Shown: positions 45,504 through 55,251, numbered from the stretch's first letter. The stretch: DNA of 64,000 bases from Roseiconus nitratireducens (GCF_008629675.1 NZ_VWOX01000004.1:558001-622000), one strand, 5' to 3'. The notes: generated from the letters alone by a model not told the origin. Translations and numbers: made by a program.

Positions 45504-47024
45504 ATGAACGATGCACTGATGCAAGCGATGGACGACGTGTTCGGTCGCCCCGAGGTGTGGCTGATAATCCTGGCATCGGCGTGCTACGGGATCTTCGTCG
45601 GTGCGATTCCGGGGCTCACGGCCACGATGGCGGTCGCACTGTTCGTGCCGATCGCGTACTGGCTCGATCCCGTCTCCGCGATTGCCGCGATTGTGACCAT
45701 GGTCGCGTGCGCGATCTTCGCGGGCGATTTGCCGACGGTGTTTTTGCGGATCCCGGGAACTCCCGCCTCGGCGGCCTACGCCGATGAAGCGTACTCGCTG
45801 GCTCGAAAAGGAGAAGCTCAGCGATTGCTCGGTGTCGCGCTGACCTGCAGCGTCACGGGCGGCGTTCTCGGCGCACTGGTGCTGATGCTGCTCGGCAGCC
45901 AACTCGCCAAGATCGCTCGCTGGTTTTCCGTCACGGAGTACTTTTGGCTGTACCTGATCGGACTTTGCTGCGCCGTGCTGGTCGCTCCGGGTGGGGCCAG
46001 ATGGAAAGCGATGCTAAGCCTGATTCTGGGTCTGCTGCTGGCGACGGTCGGCCTGGGCGCCGCTCACATGGAACCACGATTCACCTTCGGCATCGCATCG
46101 CTGTATCAGGGAATCTCGTTCATCCCAGCTATGATCGGGCTGTTCGGTCTTTCGGAAGTTTTTTCCAACCTGTCATCGACTGCGCTGCAGCAAAAAGGCA
46201 CTCACCACATCGGCTCGAATTCACTTGCCACGACCATCCGACAAGCCGGCTCGGACTGGTGCTCGCGGATGACCAACCGCAAGACCGGAACGACGCGTTC
46301 AGGTTTACTGGGCGTGCTGATCGGAATGCTTCCCGGCGCCGGAGCCGACATCGCGGCGTGGGTCGCCTTCGCCGCGGCAAAGCGGGGAACCGAGAAAGAG
46401 ACGGATCAGGATCTGGTTGACTCGATTGGCGATGCAACCACCGCCAATAGTGCGGCACTCGCTGGAGGCTGGATCCCCGCGTTGGTCTTTGGGATCCCGG
46501 GCGATTCCGTGACGGCGATCGTCATCGGGGTGCTGCTGATGAAAAACGTCACACCCGGACCAGCGATCTTTGAAAACCAGGCATCGCTGGTTTACAGCAT
46601 CTACCTCGTCTTCCTGCTCGCCAATCTGGTGATGTTGCCGATCGGTTTGCTGGCCATTCGGGTGGGCGGGCGTGTCGTTCGGATTCCGAAGCGAATCCTG
46701 CTTCCACTGATCGTGTTGTTTTGCATCACGGGATCCTACGCGCTCAACGGCAGCCTGTTTGACGTGGCGACCATGCTCGCAATGGGGTTGATCGGCTATG
46801 GACTCAGCCGCCACGGTTTTCCACTGGGTCCGGTCGTGCTGGGGCTGGTGCTCGGCGGCCCTTTGGAGGAGCGATTGATTCAATCCCTGACCGCCGCGGC
46901 CGGCAACCCGCTGGGTCTGGTGGACCGGCCGCTTGCCATCGTTCTGGCCTGCATTGCGGCGTGCGTCATCCTTGGCATCCTTCGCACTTCAATCCGCGAA
47001 AGCCATTCGACGCCTGCCAATTGA
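45504..47024 (+). CDS. tctA: TctA, large membrane subunit of the TTT transporter
   Basis: 506 residues with about 12 membrane spans. Diagnostic segments are GAIPGLTATMAVALFVPIAYWL, AIFAGDLPTVFLRIPGTPASAAYADEAY and GMLPGAGADIAAW, plus NSAALAGGWIPALVFGIPGDSVTAIVIG. The paired G-x-x-P-G motifs are the family's inverted-repeat hallmarks. The frame is open from 45417, but ATG 45504, one base after the TctC-TctB stop, starts the canonical N-terminus. Together the two genes should make a Na+- or H+-driven importer for a carboxylated solute. The gene order suggests a uronic or sialic-acid-like product. Confidence 0.88.
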   Translation: MNDALMQAMDDVFGRPEVWLIILASACYGIFVGAIPGLTATMAVALFVPIAYWLDPVSAIAAIVTMVACAIFAGDLPTVFLRIPGTPASAAYADEAYSLARKGEAQRLLGVALTCSVTGGVLGALVLMLLGSQLAKIARWFSVTEYFWLYLIGLCCAVLVAPGGARWKAMLSLILGLLLATVGLGAAHMEPRFTFGIASLYQGISFIPAMIGLFGLSEVFSNLSSTALQQKGTHHIGSNSLATTIRQAGSDWCSRMTNRKTGTTRSGLLGVLIGMLPGAGADIAAWVAFAAAKRGTEKETDQDLVDSIGDATTANSAALAGGWIPALVFGIPGDSVTAIVIGVLLMKNVTPGPAIFENQASLVYSIYLVFLLANLVMLPIGLLAIRVGGRVVRIPKRILLPLIVLFCITGSYALNGSLFDVATMLAMGLIGYGLSRHGFPLGPVVLGLVLGGPLEERLIQSLTAAAGNPLGLVDRPLAIVLACIAACVILGILRTSIRESHSTPAN

Positions 47025-47128
47025 TCGGGTACCTCTCCATTTCCGCGCCGCCGGATTTTCTCCACCACTCGCGACACGCCGACGGCTACCTGGACAGCCA
47101 GCCAGAATACGTGACCAGGTTTCGCCAC

Positions 47129-47283
47129 TTCACCCTCCCGCTTGCGGGAGGGTCGGAGGCGAGGAACGAGACTCCGGGGAGGGTAGAACCGGAAGCGAAT
47201 GTCAACAACGCATGGCTCAGCAACAACCCTCCCCGCGTCGTCGCGGGGCTCCTCCGCGACCCTCCCGCTCGCGGGAGGGTGAA
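47129..47283. repeat. 155-bp inverted-repeat element
   Basis: Ends TTCACCCTCCCGC (47129) and GCGGGAGGGTGAA (to 47283). The terminal 27 bases are inverted repeats at 25 of 27 positions, each itself a small hairpin (CCCTCCCGC/GCGGGAGGG). An inner pair CGGGGAGGGT/ACCCTCCCCG adds to a cruciform. It sits in the 349-bp gap between the convergent tctA and glycosidase genes, so it may stop transcription on both strands. It resembles the 'cgggagggtgaa' repeats frequent in planctomycete genomes. No transposase is present; the rest of the gap is unremarkable. Confidence 0.75.
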
Positions 47284-47373
47284 CCAGAGAACGCCTGACA
47301 TTGATCGCTGGATGGACCTCTGCGGAATCGCCCCACAAATGCAGAGCAGCGATCCACTCGCCGGTTGTCCGCG

Positions 47374-50052
47374 CTACCGCAACACCACATACATCGCGTT
47401 TCGGGGCATCGTGATGGTCAACCGACCTGCGTCTTGCGACACGTCAATGTCCTGCACCTCCATTCCGTTGGCATCAAGCAGGATTGCCGTGTCAAGCGTC
47501 GAGTTCTCCACGGAGATTTCCAGTTGCGTGTCCTCTAGATTCCAAGGGCTGCTTCCGAGGTTCGTAATCCGTCGCGCGTCCTCTCCGGCCGTGCCGGTCG
47601 TCCATCCGTAAGGCCTTGCCGTGGTGCCGATCTGAAGTAATACCTTGCCTGAGGTTGCGAGCGGCTGATCGTCCATGGAGACAGCCAGTACCGATGCGTA
47701 TTCGTTTTGGCTGTTCAACGTGATCGTGTTCAGTCGAATGACGCCGGCCGACTTCAGGTCTCCCGTGGCTCCTTGGGCCTTGGGCGAATTCAACGTGCAG
47801 ATGCCGCCTCCATAATCCCACACCAGTTGCCCCGTCACGCTGCGGACCGTTTGTGTCTCCGGATGAATCAAAGACTGCAAATCAGCCAATTCGGTCTCAC
47901 CTTCGCGAAACTCCACCTCGACCGGCCCCGCCAAGTAAGCCAGCGGAGTGATGGTGCCCTGCCTGGCGGCTTCGGCTTCCGATGCCGGAGGCTTGGAATC
48001 GCGATTGGGATCAAACCCGGATTCTTCTGGTAGCAGTGGGGCCTTGCGAGACCACACCTCTTGCAACTCGCGACGTTCGACCACCACCGGCGCCCCCTGC
48101 CGAACATCACCGCGGCGAAACATCAATGCCGCGGCCGGGAACATGCCGATCTGCGCCGGTGTCGACAATTGCCACTTGCCCATCGGCGGGCCGAACACGA
48201 TGTCGTCCGTCGCGAACCAATACAGAATGTCAAAGCCGGTCAGCGAACCATACGCGGCCACCAGAAACGGTCCTTCGGTTTGATAGCGGAGCGGTGGAAC
48301 CCAGGCACTTTCCGAGATGATCATCGGGTGCCCGGCAACCTGCCGCAGGGCCAGCGGGAAAGCCCACGGTTGTTTCAGCGCCGACCGGCTGGAGAACTCA
48401 TCGCCCTGACTGATCAAGTAGCCGGAACGTCGTTTGTCGGTCGGGTTCACGTGACTTCCGCCGTTGTAATAGCGGTTCACCCCGATCACATCGTTGGCGG
48501 TGTAGGAGAACCGCTCGGCGTCGTACAGTTTTGTCGCACTGGCCGTTCGCCAATTGCCCGCGTTGACGAGCCCCGTATAGCCGAGATCGTCTCTTAGGAA
48601 GCGTGCGATCTCCGAATTGAAGTCATGCATCAACCGAGTGTAAAACTCCAGTTGATCGTTCAGTCGATGTCCCAGCGGCCCCCGCTGAATCTGGGTCAGG
48701 TGATAGATCGTGTGAGGCATCACGAGGTCATTGCTAAAATCATCGCCCTCGTTATCAGCTCGCCCGCCCCACGCCTGGACCGCTTTTTGCAGCGATCCAT
48801 ACTTCCCACGCAACCACTTCGCGAAACGGCGCCCAAGCTCTTTACGTTGCTCGCCTTGAATCGATTGCTCCGTCCAGAACAGCAAGCTGTCTTCGTTCTG
48901 GATCTGGAAGATCGCGACGGCGGGATCTTCCGCTAACGGAATGCCTGTGTGCGGGTTCTTGCGGGTCATCAGTTGCCGCAACCATCCCTTGTACGCGTCC
49001 TGAAGTTTCTCGTCAAAGAAAATCAATCCGGTCAGATTCTCACCGCCGGCATCCTTCAGCCCCCATGCCGGATTCGCTTTGACACTGACCGCCCAATACG
49101 GCGACAAAGTGACGTAGATGCCTTGTTTCTTCATGGCCGCAACCAGTCGCCACGCCGCATCAATATCCTTCTGATTGACGTCCGTCAATTTCGAGTCGTT
49201 GCCGGGTGCCAGGTGCCCGTGATGCCGGACCATGTTGACGCCGCGCTTTGCCAGCCACTTTGCGTGCTCGTCCAGGATGGCCAGGTCATCGCGGTATTGA
49301 ACGCTGGTGTTGACCGCCCAAAATCGTAACGGCCGCCCTGCCCCGTCGACGAAGTCGGCGCCGTCGTTGGAACGGGCGACGCGGCCGTGTTTTCCCGCCG
49401 GTTTTTCGTTCAACTCGCTGAGATCCAGCAAGGCCTCGGATGAGAAACGATCGCGGTCGGGCTCGAACGCCCAGGTGCCCGCGTCAGCACGTCCGGTCTT
49501 CTCCCCTGGCTTTCGATTGCCTTGCGGCAGAAACGGTTCGGGACTGAGCACAAAACAGTCCAAACCACCGTGCCGGTTGTTGCGGCTCTCAAAACGGAAT
49601 TCGATCGTGTTGGCCCCCTGCTTCAGCCTGACCGGATCGGCTTTGACCCAGGCGACGAATCGCAAGTCTGGTTTGCCATCGCTGGCGAGATTGATCTGCT
49701 GCTGACTTTTCGCAAACGACACGCTTCGCCAGTCGCCTCCGTTGATTCGCACAGCCATTGCCGCCCCGACTGGATTCGCCCGTAACCAGAATTCATAGTC
49801 CCCTGCCGTATCCGCCTGAACATCAAATCGCGCGACGGGCATGTCTCCGCTGCCGAAATGCGACAGCCACTCCCCGCCGGACAGTTCTCCCTTCTTCACC
49901 GAGTCGTACCATCCGTGACGCTTCATCGAATGGTCCACCGCGTCCTCGCCTTCGACCCAAATGAAATCTTCCCCGCGGGCCGAAGACAGACTGGTGAATA
50001 TCAAGACCAAACAAGCAACGGAGAGGGAGATTGAACGCACGGCAGATTTCAT
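47374..50052 (-). CDS. Clan GH-A glycoside hydrolase with N-terminal carbohydrate-binding region
   Basis: 892 residues from ATG 50052; the upstream-open frame is not convincing. Signal peptide to about residue 27 (SVACLVLIFTSLSSARG). Residues 30-170 look like a CBM-type beta-sandwich (FIWVEGEDAVDHSMKRHGWYD, YEFWLRANPVGA). A (beta/alpha)8 barrel spans about 235-620 (FWAVNTSVQYRD, GVNMVRHHGHLAP), with the acid/base pair N386-E387 in FQIQNEDS and the nucleophile E581 in MIISESAW. These are the positions expected for clan GH-A (GH5/GH42/GH50-like). The C-terminal part is beta-rich. Target inferred to be a polysaccharide; the family was not fixed. Confidence 0.72.
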   Translation of the reverse strand: MKSAVRSISLSVACLVLIFTSLSSARGEDFIWVEGEDAVDHSMKRHGWYDSVKKGELSGGEWLSHFGSGDMPVARFDVQADTAGDYEFWLRANPVGAAMAVRINGGDWRSVSFAKSQQQINLASDGKPDLRFVAWVKADPVRLKQGANTIEFRFESRNNRHGGLDCFVLSPEPFLPQGNRKPGEKTGRADAGTWAFEPDRDRFSSEALLDLSELNEKPAGKHGRVARSNDGADFVDGAGRPLRFWAVNTSVQYRDDLAILDEHAKWLAKRGVNMVRHHGHLAPGNDSKLTDVNQKDIDAAWRLVAAMKKQGIYVTLSPYWAVSVKANPAWGLKDAGGENLTGLIFFDEKLQDAYKGWLRQLMTRKNPHTGIPLAEDPAVAIFQIQNEDSLLFWTEQSIQGEQRKELGRRFAKWLRGKYGSLQKAVQAWGGRADNEGDDFSNDLVMPHTIYHLTQIQRGPLGHRLNDQLEFYTRLMHDFNSEIARFLRDDLGYTGLVNAGNWRTASATKLYDAERFSYTANDVIGVNRYYNGGSHVNPTDKRRSGYLISQGDEFSSRSALKQPWAFPLALRQVAGHPMIISESAWVPPLRYQTEGPFLVAAYGSLTGFDILYWFATDDIVFGPPMGKWQLSTPAQIGMFPAAALMFRRGDVRQGAPVVVERRELQEVWSRKAPLLPEESGFDPNRDSKPPASEAEAARQGTITPLAYLAGPVEVEFREGETELADLQSLIHPETQTVRSVTGQLVWDYGGGICTLNSPKAQGATGDLKSAGVIRLNTITLNSQNEYASVLAVSMDDQPLATSGKVLLQIGTTARPYGWTTGTAGEDARRITNLGSSPWNLEDTQLEISVENSTLDTAILLDANGMEVQDIDVSQDAGRLTITMPRNAMYVVLR

Positions 50053-50321
50053 CGGGTCGACGGAACGAAGTTGGAAGCGGCCAAAACTCGCAGAGGCGGG
50101 CAAAACTCCCAGAGGCCGCCAAAACTCGCAGCGAGCCTCGGTCGCCGCCGGCCTCTGGATGGGAGAATCGACTATCATCAGTCGCTCCTCGGTCGTCTGC
50201 AACCAAACTGCCTCGCACCGCCAACGTTTTCCCCCGATTCCCCCATCTCGCTCCAATGCTTTCTCCCAATCTTTCACCCCGCCGCGACAGGTGTTGCGGC
50301 GTTGAGTGGGTCGCCGAAAGG

Positions 50322-51800
50322 ATGTCTCGTGTTTGGCTGTGCCTGTTGACGTTGCTGGGCGCATCGGCCGGCATTGCCGCCGAACCGTCATCACCGCCCA
50401 ATGTGGTCTTTTTTTTGGTCGACGACCTGGGATACATGGACGTCGGGTTCAACAACCCCGAAACGTTTTATGAAACTCCCAACCTGGACCGACTGGCAGA
50501 CGCTTCGACCGTGTTCACCAACGGCTACGCGGCCAACCCGGTCTGCTCGCCGACTCGCTACAGCATCATGACGGGGCGCTATCCCAGCCGAGTCGATGCA
50601 ACAAACTTTTTCGCCGGCAAACGGTCGGGACGATTTCTCCCCGCCCCGTTGAACGATCGCATGCCGTTGGAAGAGATGACCTTGGCGGAAGCATTCAAAC
50701 AGCATGGCTACCACACCATGTTTGCGGGCAAGTGGCACTTGGGGCCCACCGAAGAATTCTGGCCAACCAAGCAGGGCTTTGACGAGAACCATGGCGGCTT
50801 CAGCCGGGGTGGGCCGTACGGTGGCAAGAGATATTTTTCTCCCTACGGCAATCCGCGACTGGATGACGGCCCCGAGGGGGAACACCTGCCGGCCCGATTG
50901 GCCAAAGAAACCGCGTCGTTCATCCGGCGTCACCAAGAAGAACCGTTCTTCGCCTACCTGGCGTTTTACAGCGTCCACACACCCCTGATGGCGCCCAAGA
51001 CCCTGGTCGACAAGTACGTTGCGAAAGCAGCCCGACTGGGACTGGATGACCAGCCGGCATTCGGTGACGAGGAACAGGTGTGGCCCGACGCGTCGAAGCC
51101 ACGTCGCGTCCGACAATTGCAGGCGCACGCAACTTACGCCGCGATGGTCGAATCGATGGACGCGGCCGTCGGCAACGTCCTGAACACCTTGGACGAATTG
51201 GGGCTTTCCGACAACACGATTGTTTGCATGACCAGCGACAACGGCGGGCTGTCCACCTCGGAAGGCTCGCCGACCAGCAACCTGCCACTTCGCGGCGGAA
51301 AGGGGTGGGTCTACGAAGGCGGAATTCGCGAAGCCTTTCTGATTCGCGCCCCGATGGTGAAGAACGCTCCCGGCAAGTGCGACGTGCCGGTGGTCAGTAC
51401 GGATTTCTACCCCACGTTGCTTGACCTGGCCGGCTTCCCCGCATTGCCCCAACAGCACCTGGACGGTGTTTCGCTGGCCCCTTTGCTTCGCGGACAACCG
51501 ACGATTCCTCGCGAGGCGATCTTCTGGCACTACCCCCACTACAGCAATCAAGGCGGCTTTCCTGGCGGAGCGATCCGTTTGGGGGACTGGAAACTGGTGG
51601 AACGCTACGAAGACGGCCGCGTGCACCTGTACAACCTGAAAAGCGACATCGGCGAACACACCGATGTCGCTGAACAACACCCGGGACGGGTGACTCAAAT
51701 GAGACAGCGTCTGCACCGCTGGTACGACACGGTCGATGCAAAATTCCTGCAACCCAAGGACGGCACCGACCATCCCTGGCGGCCTCAGCCGGCCAATTAG
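50322..51800 (+). CDS. Type I sulfatase, secreted
   Basis: 492 residues from ATG 50322. Signal peptide (VWLCLLTLLGASAGIAA), then NVVFFLVDDLGYMDVGFNNP. The formylglycine motif is C75-S-P-T-R79 followed by YSIMTGRYPSR. GKWHLGPTEEFWPTKQGFDENHGG and TSDNGGLSTSEGSPTSNLPLRGGKG complete the active site. The HYPHYSNQGG segment near the C-terminus is seen in N-acetylgalactosamine- and glucosamine-type sulfatases, a tentative hint at substrate. It is divergent from the glycosidase gene (270 bp between starts), which suggests joint regulation. Confidence 0.9.
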   Translation: MSRVWLCLLTLLGASAGIAAEPSSPPNVVFFLVDDLGYMDVGFNNPETFYETPNLDRLADASTVFTNGYAANPVCSPTRYSIMTGRYPSRVDATNFFAGKRSGRFLPAPLNDRMPLEEMTLAEAFKQHGYHTMFAGKWHLGPTEEFWPTKQGFDENHGGFSRGGPYGGKRYFSPYGNPRLDDGPEGEHLPARLAKETASFIRRHQEEPFFAYLAFYSVHTPLMAPKTLVDKYVAKAARLGLDDQPAFGDEEQVWPDASKPRRVRQLQAHATYAAMVESMDAAVGNVLNTLDELGLSDNTIVCMTSDNGGLSTSEGSPTSNLPLRGGKGWVYEGGIREAFLIRAPMVKNAPGKCDVPVVSTDFYPTLLDLAGFPALPQQHLDGVSLAPLLRGQPTIPREAIFWHYPHYSNQGGFPGGAIRLGDWKLVERYEDGRVHLYNLKSDIGEHTDVAEQHPGRVTQMRQRLHRWYDTVDAKFLQPKDGTDHPWRPQPAN

Positions 51801-51828
51801 AACCCGCTGAAATGTTCTTCCGGGGTGA

Positions 51829-51860
51829 ACCCTGACGCGCCCGCCAGGGTCTCCTTTTTA
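51829..51860 (+). terminator. Rho-independent terminator after the sulfatase gene
   Basis: ACCCTG (51829-51834) and CAGGGT (51845-51850) form a stem around a GC-rich loop, followed by CTCCTTTTTAG. It lies 28 bp after the sulfatase stop and 30 bp before the SUI1-family gene. Confidence 0.65.
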
Positions 51861-51889
51861 GTTTTCTTGGACACATCTGGACCGATTCG

Positions 51890-52273
51890 ATGACTCGCTT
51901 GTTTGCCGGCACACCGTTTGACATTCCGCCGGAATGCGAAGACTGCGGTAAACCGGAATCTGAATGCACGTGCACGCCTGAAGAGAAAGCTCAGGCACGG
52001 GCACGTCGGCAGCGTGAAGCGGATCGTTTGCCACCGGAGAAGCAGACGGCCCGCATCAGCGTGCAAAAGCGGAAGGGAGGTCGCAAGGCGACGGTGGTCG
52101 AAGGGCTGACCGACAAGGCGAATGACCTGCCCCAACTGTTGGCCGACCTGCAGTCGGTGTGCGGAACCGGTGGGACCGTCAAAGCCAAGGAAGACGTGAT
52201 TGAGCTGCAGGGTGATCATTGCGAAACGGTTCGCAAAAAACTTGCCGAAATCGGCTTCCGCACCAAACCCTGA
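51890..52273 (+). CDS. SUI1/eIF1-like translation initiation factor (YciH family)
   Basis: 127 residues. Residues 50-125 are the SUI1 domain (GGRKATVVEGLTDKAND, TGGTVKAKEDVIELQGDHCETVRKKLAEIGF), a relative of eIF1 that monitors initiation. An N-terminal four-cysteine cluster (C16, C19, C26, C28) could form a small zinc knuckle, an addition seen in planctomycete members of the family. It is followed after 14 bp by a methyltransferase gene. A terminator lies just upstream, so it begins a new unit. Confidence 0.85.
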   Translation: MTRLFAGTPFDIPPECEDCGKPESECTCTPEEKAQARARRQREADRLPPEKQTARISVQKRKGGRKATVVEGLTDKANDLPQLLADLQSVCGTGGTVKAKEDVIELQGDHCETVRKKLAEIGFRTKP

Positions 52274-52287
52274 TCGCAAGCCTTGCC

Positions 52288-53019
52288 ATGACGACGCCGC
52301 TGGAACAGAAATCATCGACCGATCAGATTCGCGAACGGTTTGACGGGTATGTCGAAAAGTTCTCGACGTTGGAGACCGGCCAAACGACCACCATCGACGC
52401 CCCGCTGGCGATGGATCTGATCACTCGCGCCGCGGTTGCCAGCACCTTTTCGATCCGGCGCGTCCTGGACATCGGCTGCGGTGCCGGCAACAACACGCTG
52501 AAACTGCATCGCTTGCTCCGTCGCCCGTTCCACGCGGACCTGCTGGATTTGAGCCGTCCCATGCTGGACCGCGCCGCGCTCCGGGCGAGCGAATCCGGAT
52601 TGACCGAGATCTCACGTTGGCACGGTGATTTCCGAACCGCCGATCTGCCGGAGGAGTCGTACGATGTCGTCTTGGCAGCGGCCGTTTTGCACCACCTTCG
52701 CGATGACGCCGATTGGCAGTCCGCCTTCGGCAAAGTGTTTCGGTTGCTCGCCCCCGGCGGCAGCTTTTGGATCACCGACCTGGTCGCCCACGAGGGCGCC
52801 GCGGTGCAAGGAATCATGTGGCAACGCTACGGAGAGTATCTCACCGGATTGGGCGGCGAAGCCTATCGCGATCAAGTCTTTGACTACATCGACAAGGAAG
52901 ATTCCCCGCGGTCGGTGACGTACCAGTTGCAACTGCTGCGGGAGGTCGGGTTCGAGCAGGTCGATCTGCTTCACAAGAATTCTTGCTTTGCCGCTTTCGG
53001 AGCCGTCAAACCAAAGTGA
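52288..53019 (+). CDS. Class I SAM-dependent methyltransferase
   Basis: 243 residues from ATG 52288. Motif I is VLDIGCGAGN (59-68), the acidic end of strand 2 is DLLDLSRPML, and motif post-I includes YDVVLAAAVLHHLRDD. The layout is like the CmoA and UbiE-type small-molecule or tRNA-modifying methyltransferases, but neither is confirmed. It follows the SUI1-family gene by 14 bp, so the two are probably one operon, perhaps linked to translation. Confidence 0.72.
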   Translation: MTTPLEQKSSTDQIRERFDGYVEKFSTLETGQTTTIDAPLAMDLITRAAVASTFSIRRVLDIGCGAGNNTLKLHRLLRRPFHADLLDLSRPMLDRAALRASESGLTEISRWHGDFRTADLPEESYDVVLAAAVLHHLRDDADWQSAFGKVFRLLAPGGSFWITDLVAHEGAAVQGIMWQRYGEYLTGLGGEAYRDQVFDYIDKEDSPRSVTYQLQLLREVGFEQVDLLHKNSCFAAFGAVKPK

Positions 53020-53090
53020 CCCCAAGCATTGGGCGTTCATTGGCTTCGTTTGTTGGATCTGGTCGGCGTTTCAATGCGACCTCGGACTAC

Positions 53091-53221
53091 CTGGACAGCA
53101 CCACTTCGGGTGAGCCGCGTGGCACTCGGCGCGGGTTTTCTCGCCTCAACCGGCGGCTAACGCCTTGCCGCTCATTGCACTGCAAATCACGGTGTTTTTG
53201 ATTGAAAGCGGCGCTGTCTTG
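53091..53221 (+). repeat. MITE-like element, copy 3
   Basis: 131 bp from CTGGACAGCACCACTT to AAAGCGGCGCTGTCTTG. It is bracketed by the same tetramer CTAC (53087-53090 and 53222-53225), a perfect 4-bp target duplication. The right CTAC includes the TAG stop codon of the minus-strand sulfatase. The best-preserved full-length copy in the window. Confidence 0.85.
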
Positions 53222-54907
53222 CTACTGCGCTTTCAAATAATCGACGTGGTAGTCGTCCGGCAGCGGCGTGACCTGATTGGTCCGGGCCCAATCGTCCCAC
53301 GCTGCTGACAGAGACCGCACGATTTCCGTGTTCGTCTTTGCCAGATCCTTGGATTCGATCGGGTCGGTCATCAGGTCGTAAAGTTCCCAGGGTTCGTCTC
53401 GGAGTGCCACCAGCTTCCAGCGGCCTCGGCGGACGCCGCGGTTCCCTTCATGCTCCAAAAAAATCGTCCGCGGAACGGCCGGCTCGCGGTTCAATTCCGA
53501 AACGAAACTTGCCCCCGCCAGCGGAAACTCTGATTCTGACCGTCGGGACACGTCGATTCCGGCAGCGTCCAACAACGTCGGGACGATGTCGATCAAGTGC
53601 GCAGGGGCGTGAACCAGGCTCCCCTGTGATGCCCGAAGCCCCGCTGGCCAGTGCACAATGCAGGGAGTCAACACGCCGCCCTGATGGCAAAAGTGCTTGT
53701 ACAGCCGAAACGGAGTGTTGCAGGCGTTCGCCCATCCCGACCCCAGACTATGAAACGTTCCGGCGGTCCCCATGCGATCCAATTCCTCACCGCGATGAAG
53801 AATGTTTTGGTTGCTGCTCTTGATATCGAAGCCGTGTGGATCCCATTCGGCGCAGGCGCCGTTGTCCGATAGAAAGATGACCAACGTGTTGTCCAACTCG
53901 CCGGCCTGGCGAAGATTGCCAATGACTTGCCCCACGCCCCAGTCCAAACGGTGCACCATGGCGGCATAGATCGCCATCCGGCGAGCCAAGTCCTGACGAC
54001 GGTCGGGATCCAAGTCATCCCATGGGGGATTCGTTCCCGAACGCGTCTGGCCATAGTTCCAATAATGCGATCGTGAAGAAAGATCCGTGTCGTCGGGAAC
54101 GATCCCCAGCCGTTTCATCCTTGCCAGCCGTTCGCGACGGATCACGTCCCAACCCACGTGATAGCGACCGGCATATCGCGAGATGTCCTCGCGGCGTGCT
54201 TGCAACGGAAAGTGCGGCGCGTTGTAGGCAAGGTACAAAAACCACGGGCGTTCCGCAGTCGTTCGCGCTGCTGCCAAGAACTGTTGCGCCCGCTCGGTCA
54301 GTGCATCGGTTCCATAGAAGGACCGCGCGTCGTTTGTTTCGACTTGCGGCAACCCGGCAGGCGGAGATCTTTCCGAATCGGCCGGAATCGACAGATAATG
54401 GTCGGGATCCCAAAACGTTTTGGCGCTCACCAACGTGCCATAGAAACGTTCGAAACCGTGACGCGTCGGATCGTCAGTTCCCAGGTGCCACTTCCCCGAC
54501 AGAAAACAACGATAGCCTGCTCCACTGAACCTGTCCGCCACCGTCTTCGCCGCCGGATCGATTCGACCACGGTACCCAGGCCGGCCGATATCCTGGGTCA
54601 TGTGCCCGAGTCCAACGCGATGGGGATACTGACCGGTCAACAGACTTGCCCGCGAGGGACAGCATCGCGCCGTCGTGTAGAACTGTGTCAGCCGGATGCC
54701 GCCGGCCGCCAAGGCATCCAGGTTTGGAGTTTCGATTTCGCCTCCGTAGCATCCCAGGTCACTGTAGCCCAGGTCGTCGGCGACGATCAGCAGGACGTTG
54801 GGTGGCGCCCCCTCGTCGGCTCGGGAGCACGCGGCAACCATCGCGGACAAGATCCAGCCGAGTTGGAAAAGGAGGCGGCGATGGAAGAATGCGAATCGTT
54901 GCGTCAT
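53222..54907 (-). CDS. Type I sulfatase, possibly lipid-anchored
   Basis: 561 residues from ATG 54907; the frame is open 20 codons further. The leader ends VAAC (C27), a reasonable lipobox, so the enzyme may be membrane-anchored. NVLLIVADDLGYSDLGCYG follows. The formylglycine motif is C82-C-P-S-R86, then ASLLTGQYPHRVG. GKWHLGTDDPTRHGFERFYG and SDNGACAEWDPHG are the usual ligand-bearing regions. The length and AEWDPHG stretch fit the long arylsulfatase A type common in planctomycetes. Its stop is at the edge of MITE copy 3. Confidence 0.9.
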   Translation of the reverse strand: MTQRFAFFHRRLLFQLGWILSAMVAACSRADEGAPPNVLLIVADDLGYSDLGCYGGEIETPNLDALAAGGIRLTQFYTTARCCPSRASLLTGQYPHRVGLGHMTQDIGRPGYRGRIDPAAKTVADRFSGAGYRCFLSGKWHLGTDDPTRHGFERFYGTLVSAKTFWDPDHYLSIPADSERSPPAGLPQVETNDARSFYGTDALTERAQQFLAAARTTAERPWFLYLAYNAPHFPLQARREDISRYAGRYHVGWDVIRRERLARMKRLGIVPDDTDLSSRSHYWNYGQTRSGTNPPWDDLDPDRRQDLARRMAIYAAMVHRLDWGVGQVIGNLRQAGELDNTLVIFLSDNGACAEWDPHGFDIKSSNQNILHRGEELDRMGTAGTFHSLGSGWANACNTPFRLYKHFCHQGGVLTPCIVHWPAGLRASQGSLVHAPAHLIDIVPTLLDAAGIDVSRRSESEFPLAGASFVSELNREPAVPRTIFLEHEGNRGVRRGRWKLVALRDEPWELYDLMTDPIESKDLAKTNTEIVRSLSAAWDDWARTNQVTPLPDDYHVDYLKAQ

Positions 54908-55090
54908 GGCTGAGTTCAGCGAGCGGAAGAACAGAATCGAGATTCGGTGACAGCGGGGCCTCGGCATCGGCTTTCCCGTCGACGGAACGATCTGGCAGCC
55001 CGAAGAATTCGGCAGCCTGAACGATTCGGCAGCATGGAACGCGAATGGTTACACTGTCTGGACGGTGTCCCTTTTCAGCGGACAGCCTAT

Positions 55091-55221
55091 CTGGTTGGCA
55101 CTCCTTTTGAATACAGACACCGTGATTTGCAGTGCAGTGAGCGGCAAGAAGCTCGCGGCCGATTGACGCAAAAAAACCAGTGGCGAACGCCACGCGGCTG
55201 ACACAAAGTGGCGCTGTTCAG
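55091..55221 (-). repeat. MITE-like element, copy 4 (diverged)
   Basis: 131 bp in the 448-bp gap between two divergent sulfatase genes. The right end AAAGTGGCGCTGTTCAG is good; the left (CTGGTTGGCACTCCTTTTGAATA) is decayed. The internal ACCGTGATTTGCAGTGCAGTGAGCGGCAAG is close to copies 1 and 3. No flanking duplication is visible, and this is the only copy not at a stop codon. The rest of the gap holds the short palindrome at 55252-55275. Confidence 0.7.
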
Positions 55222-55251
55222 TGTCGCTGTTCAGTGGCCGAACCACATTCT

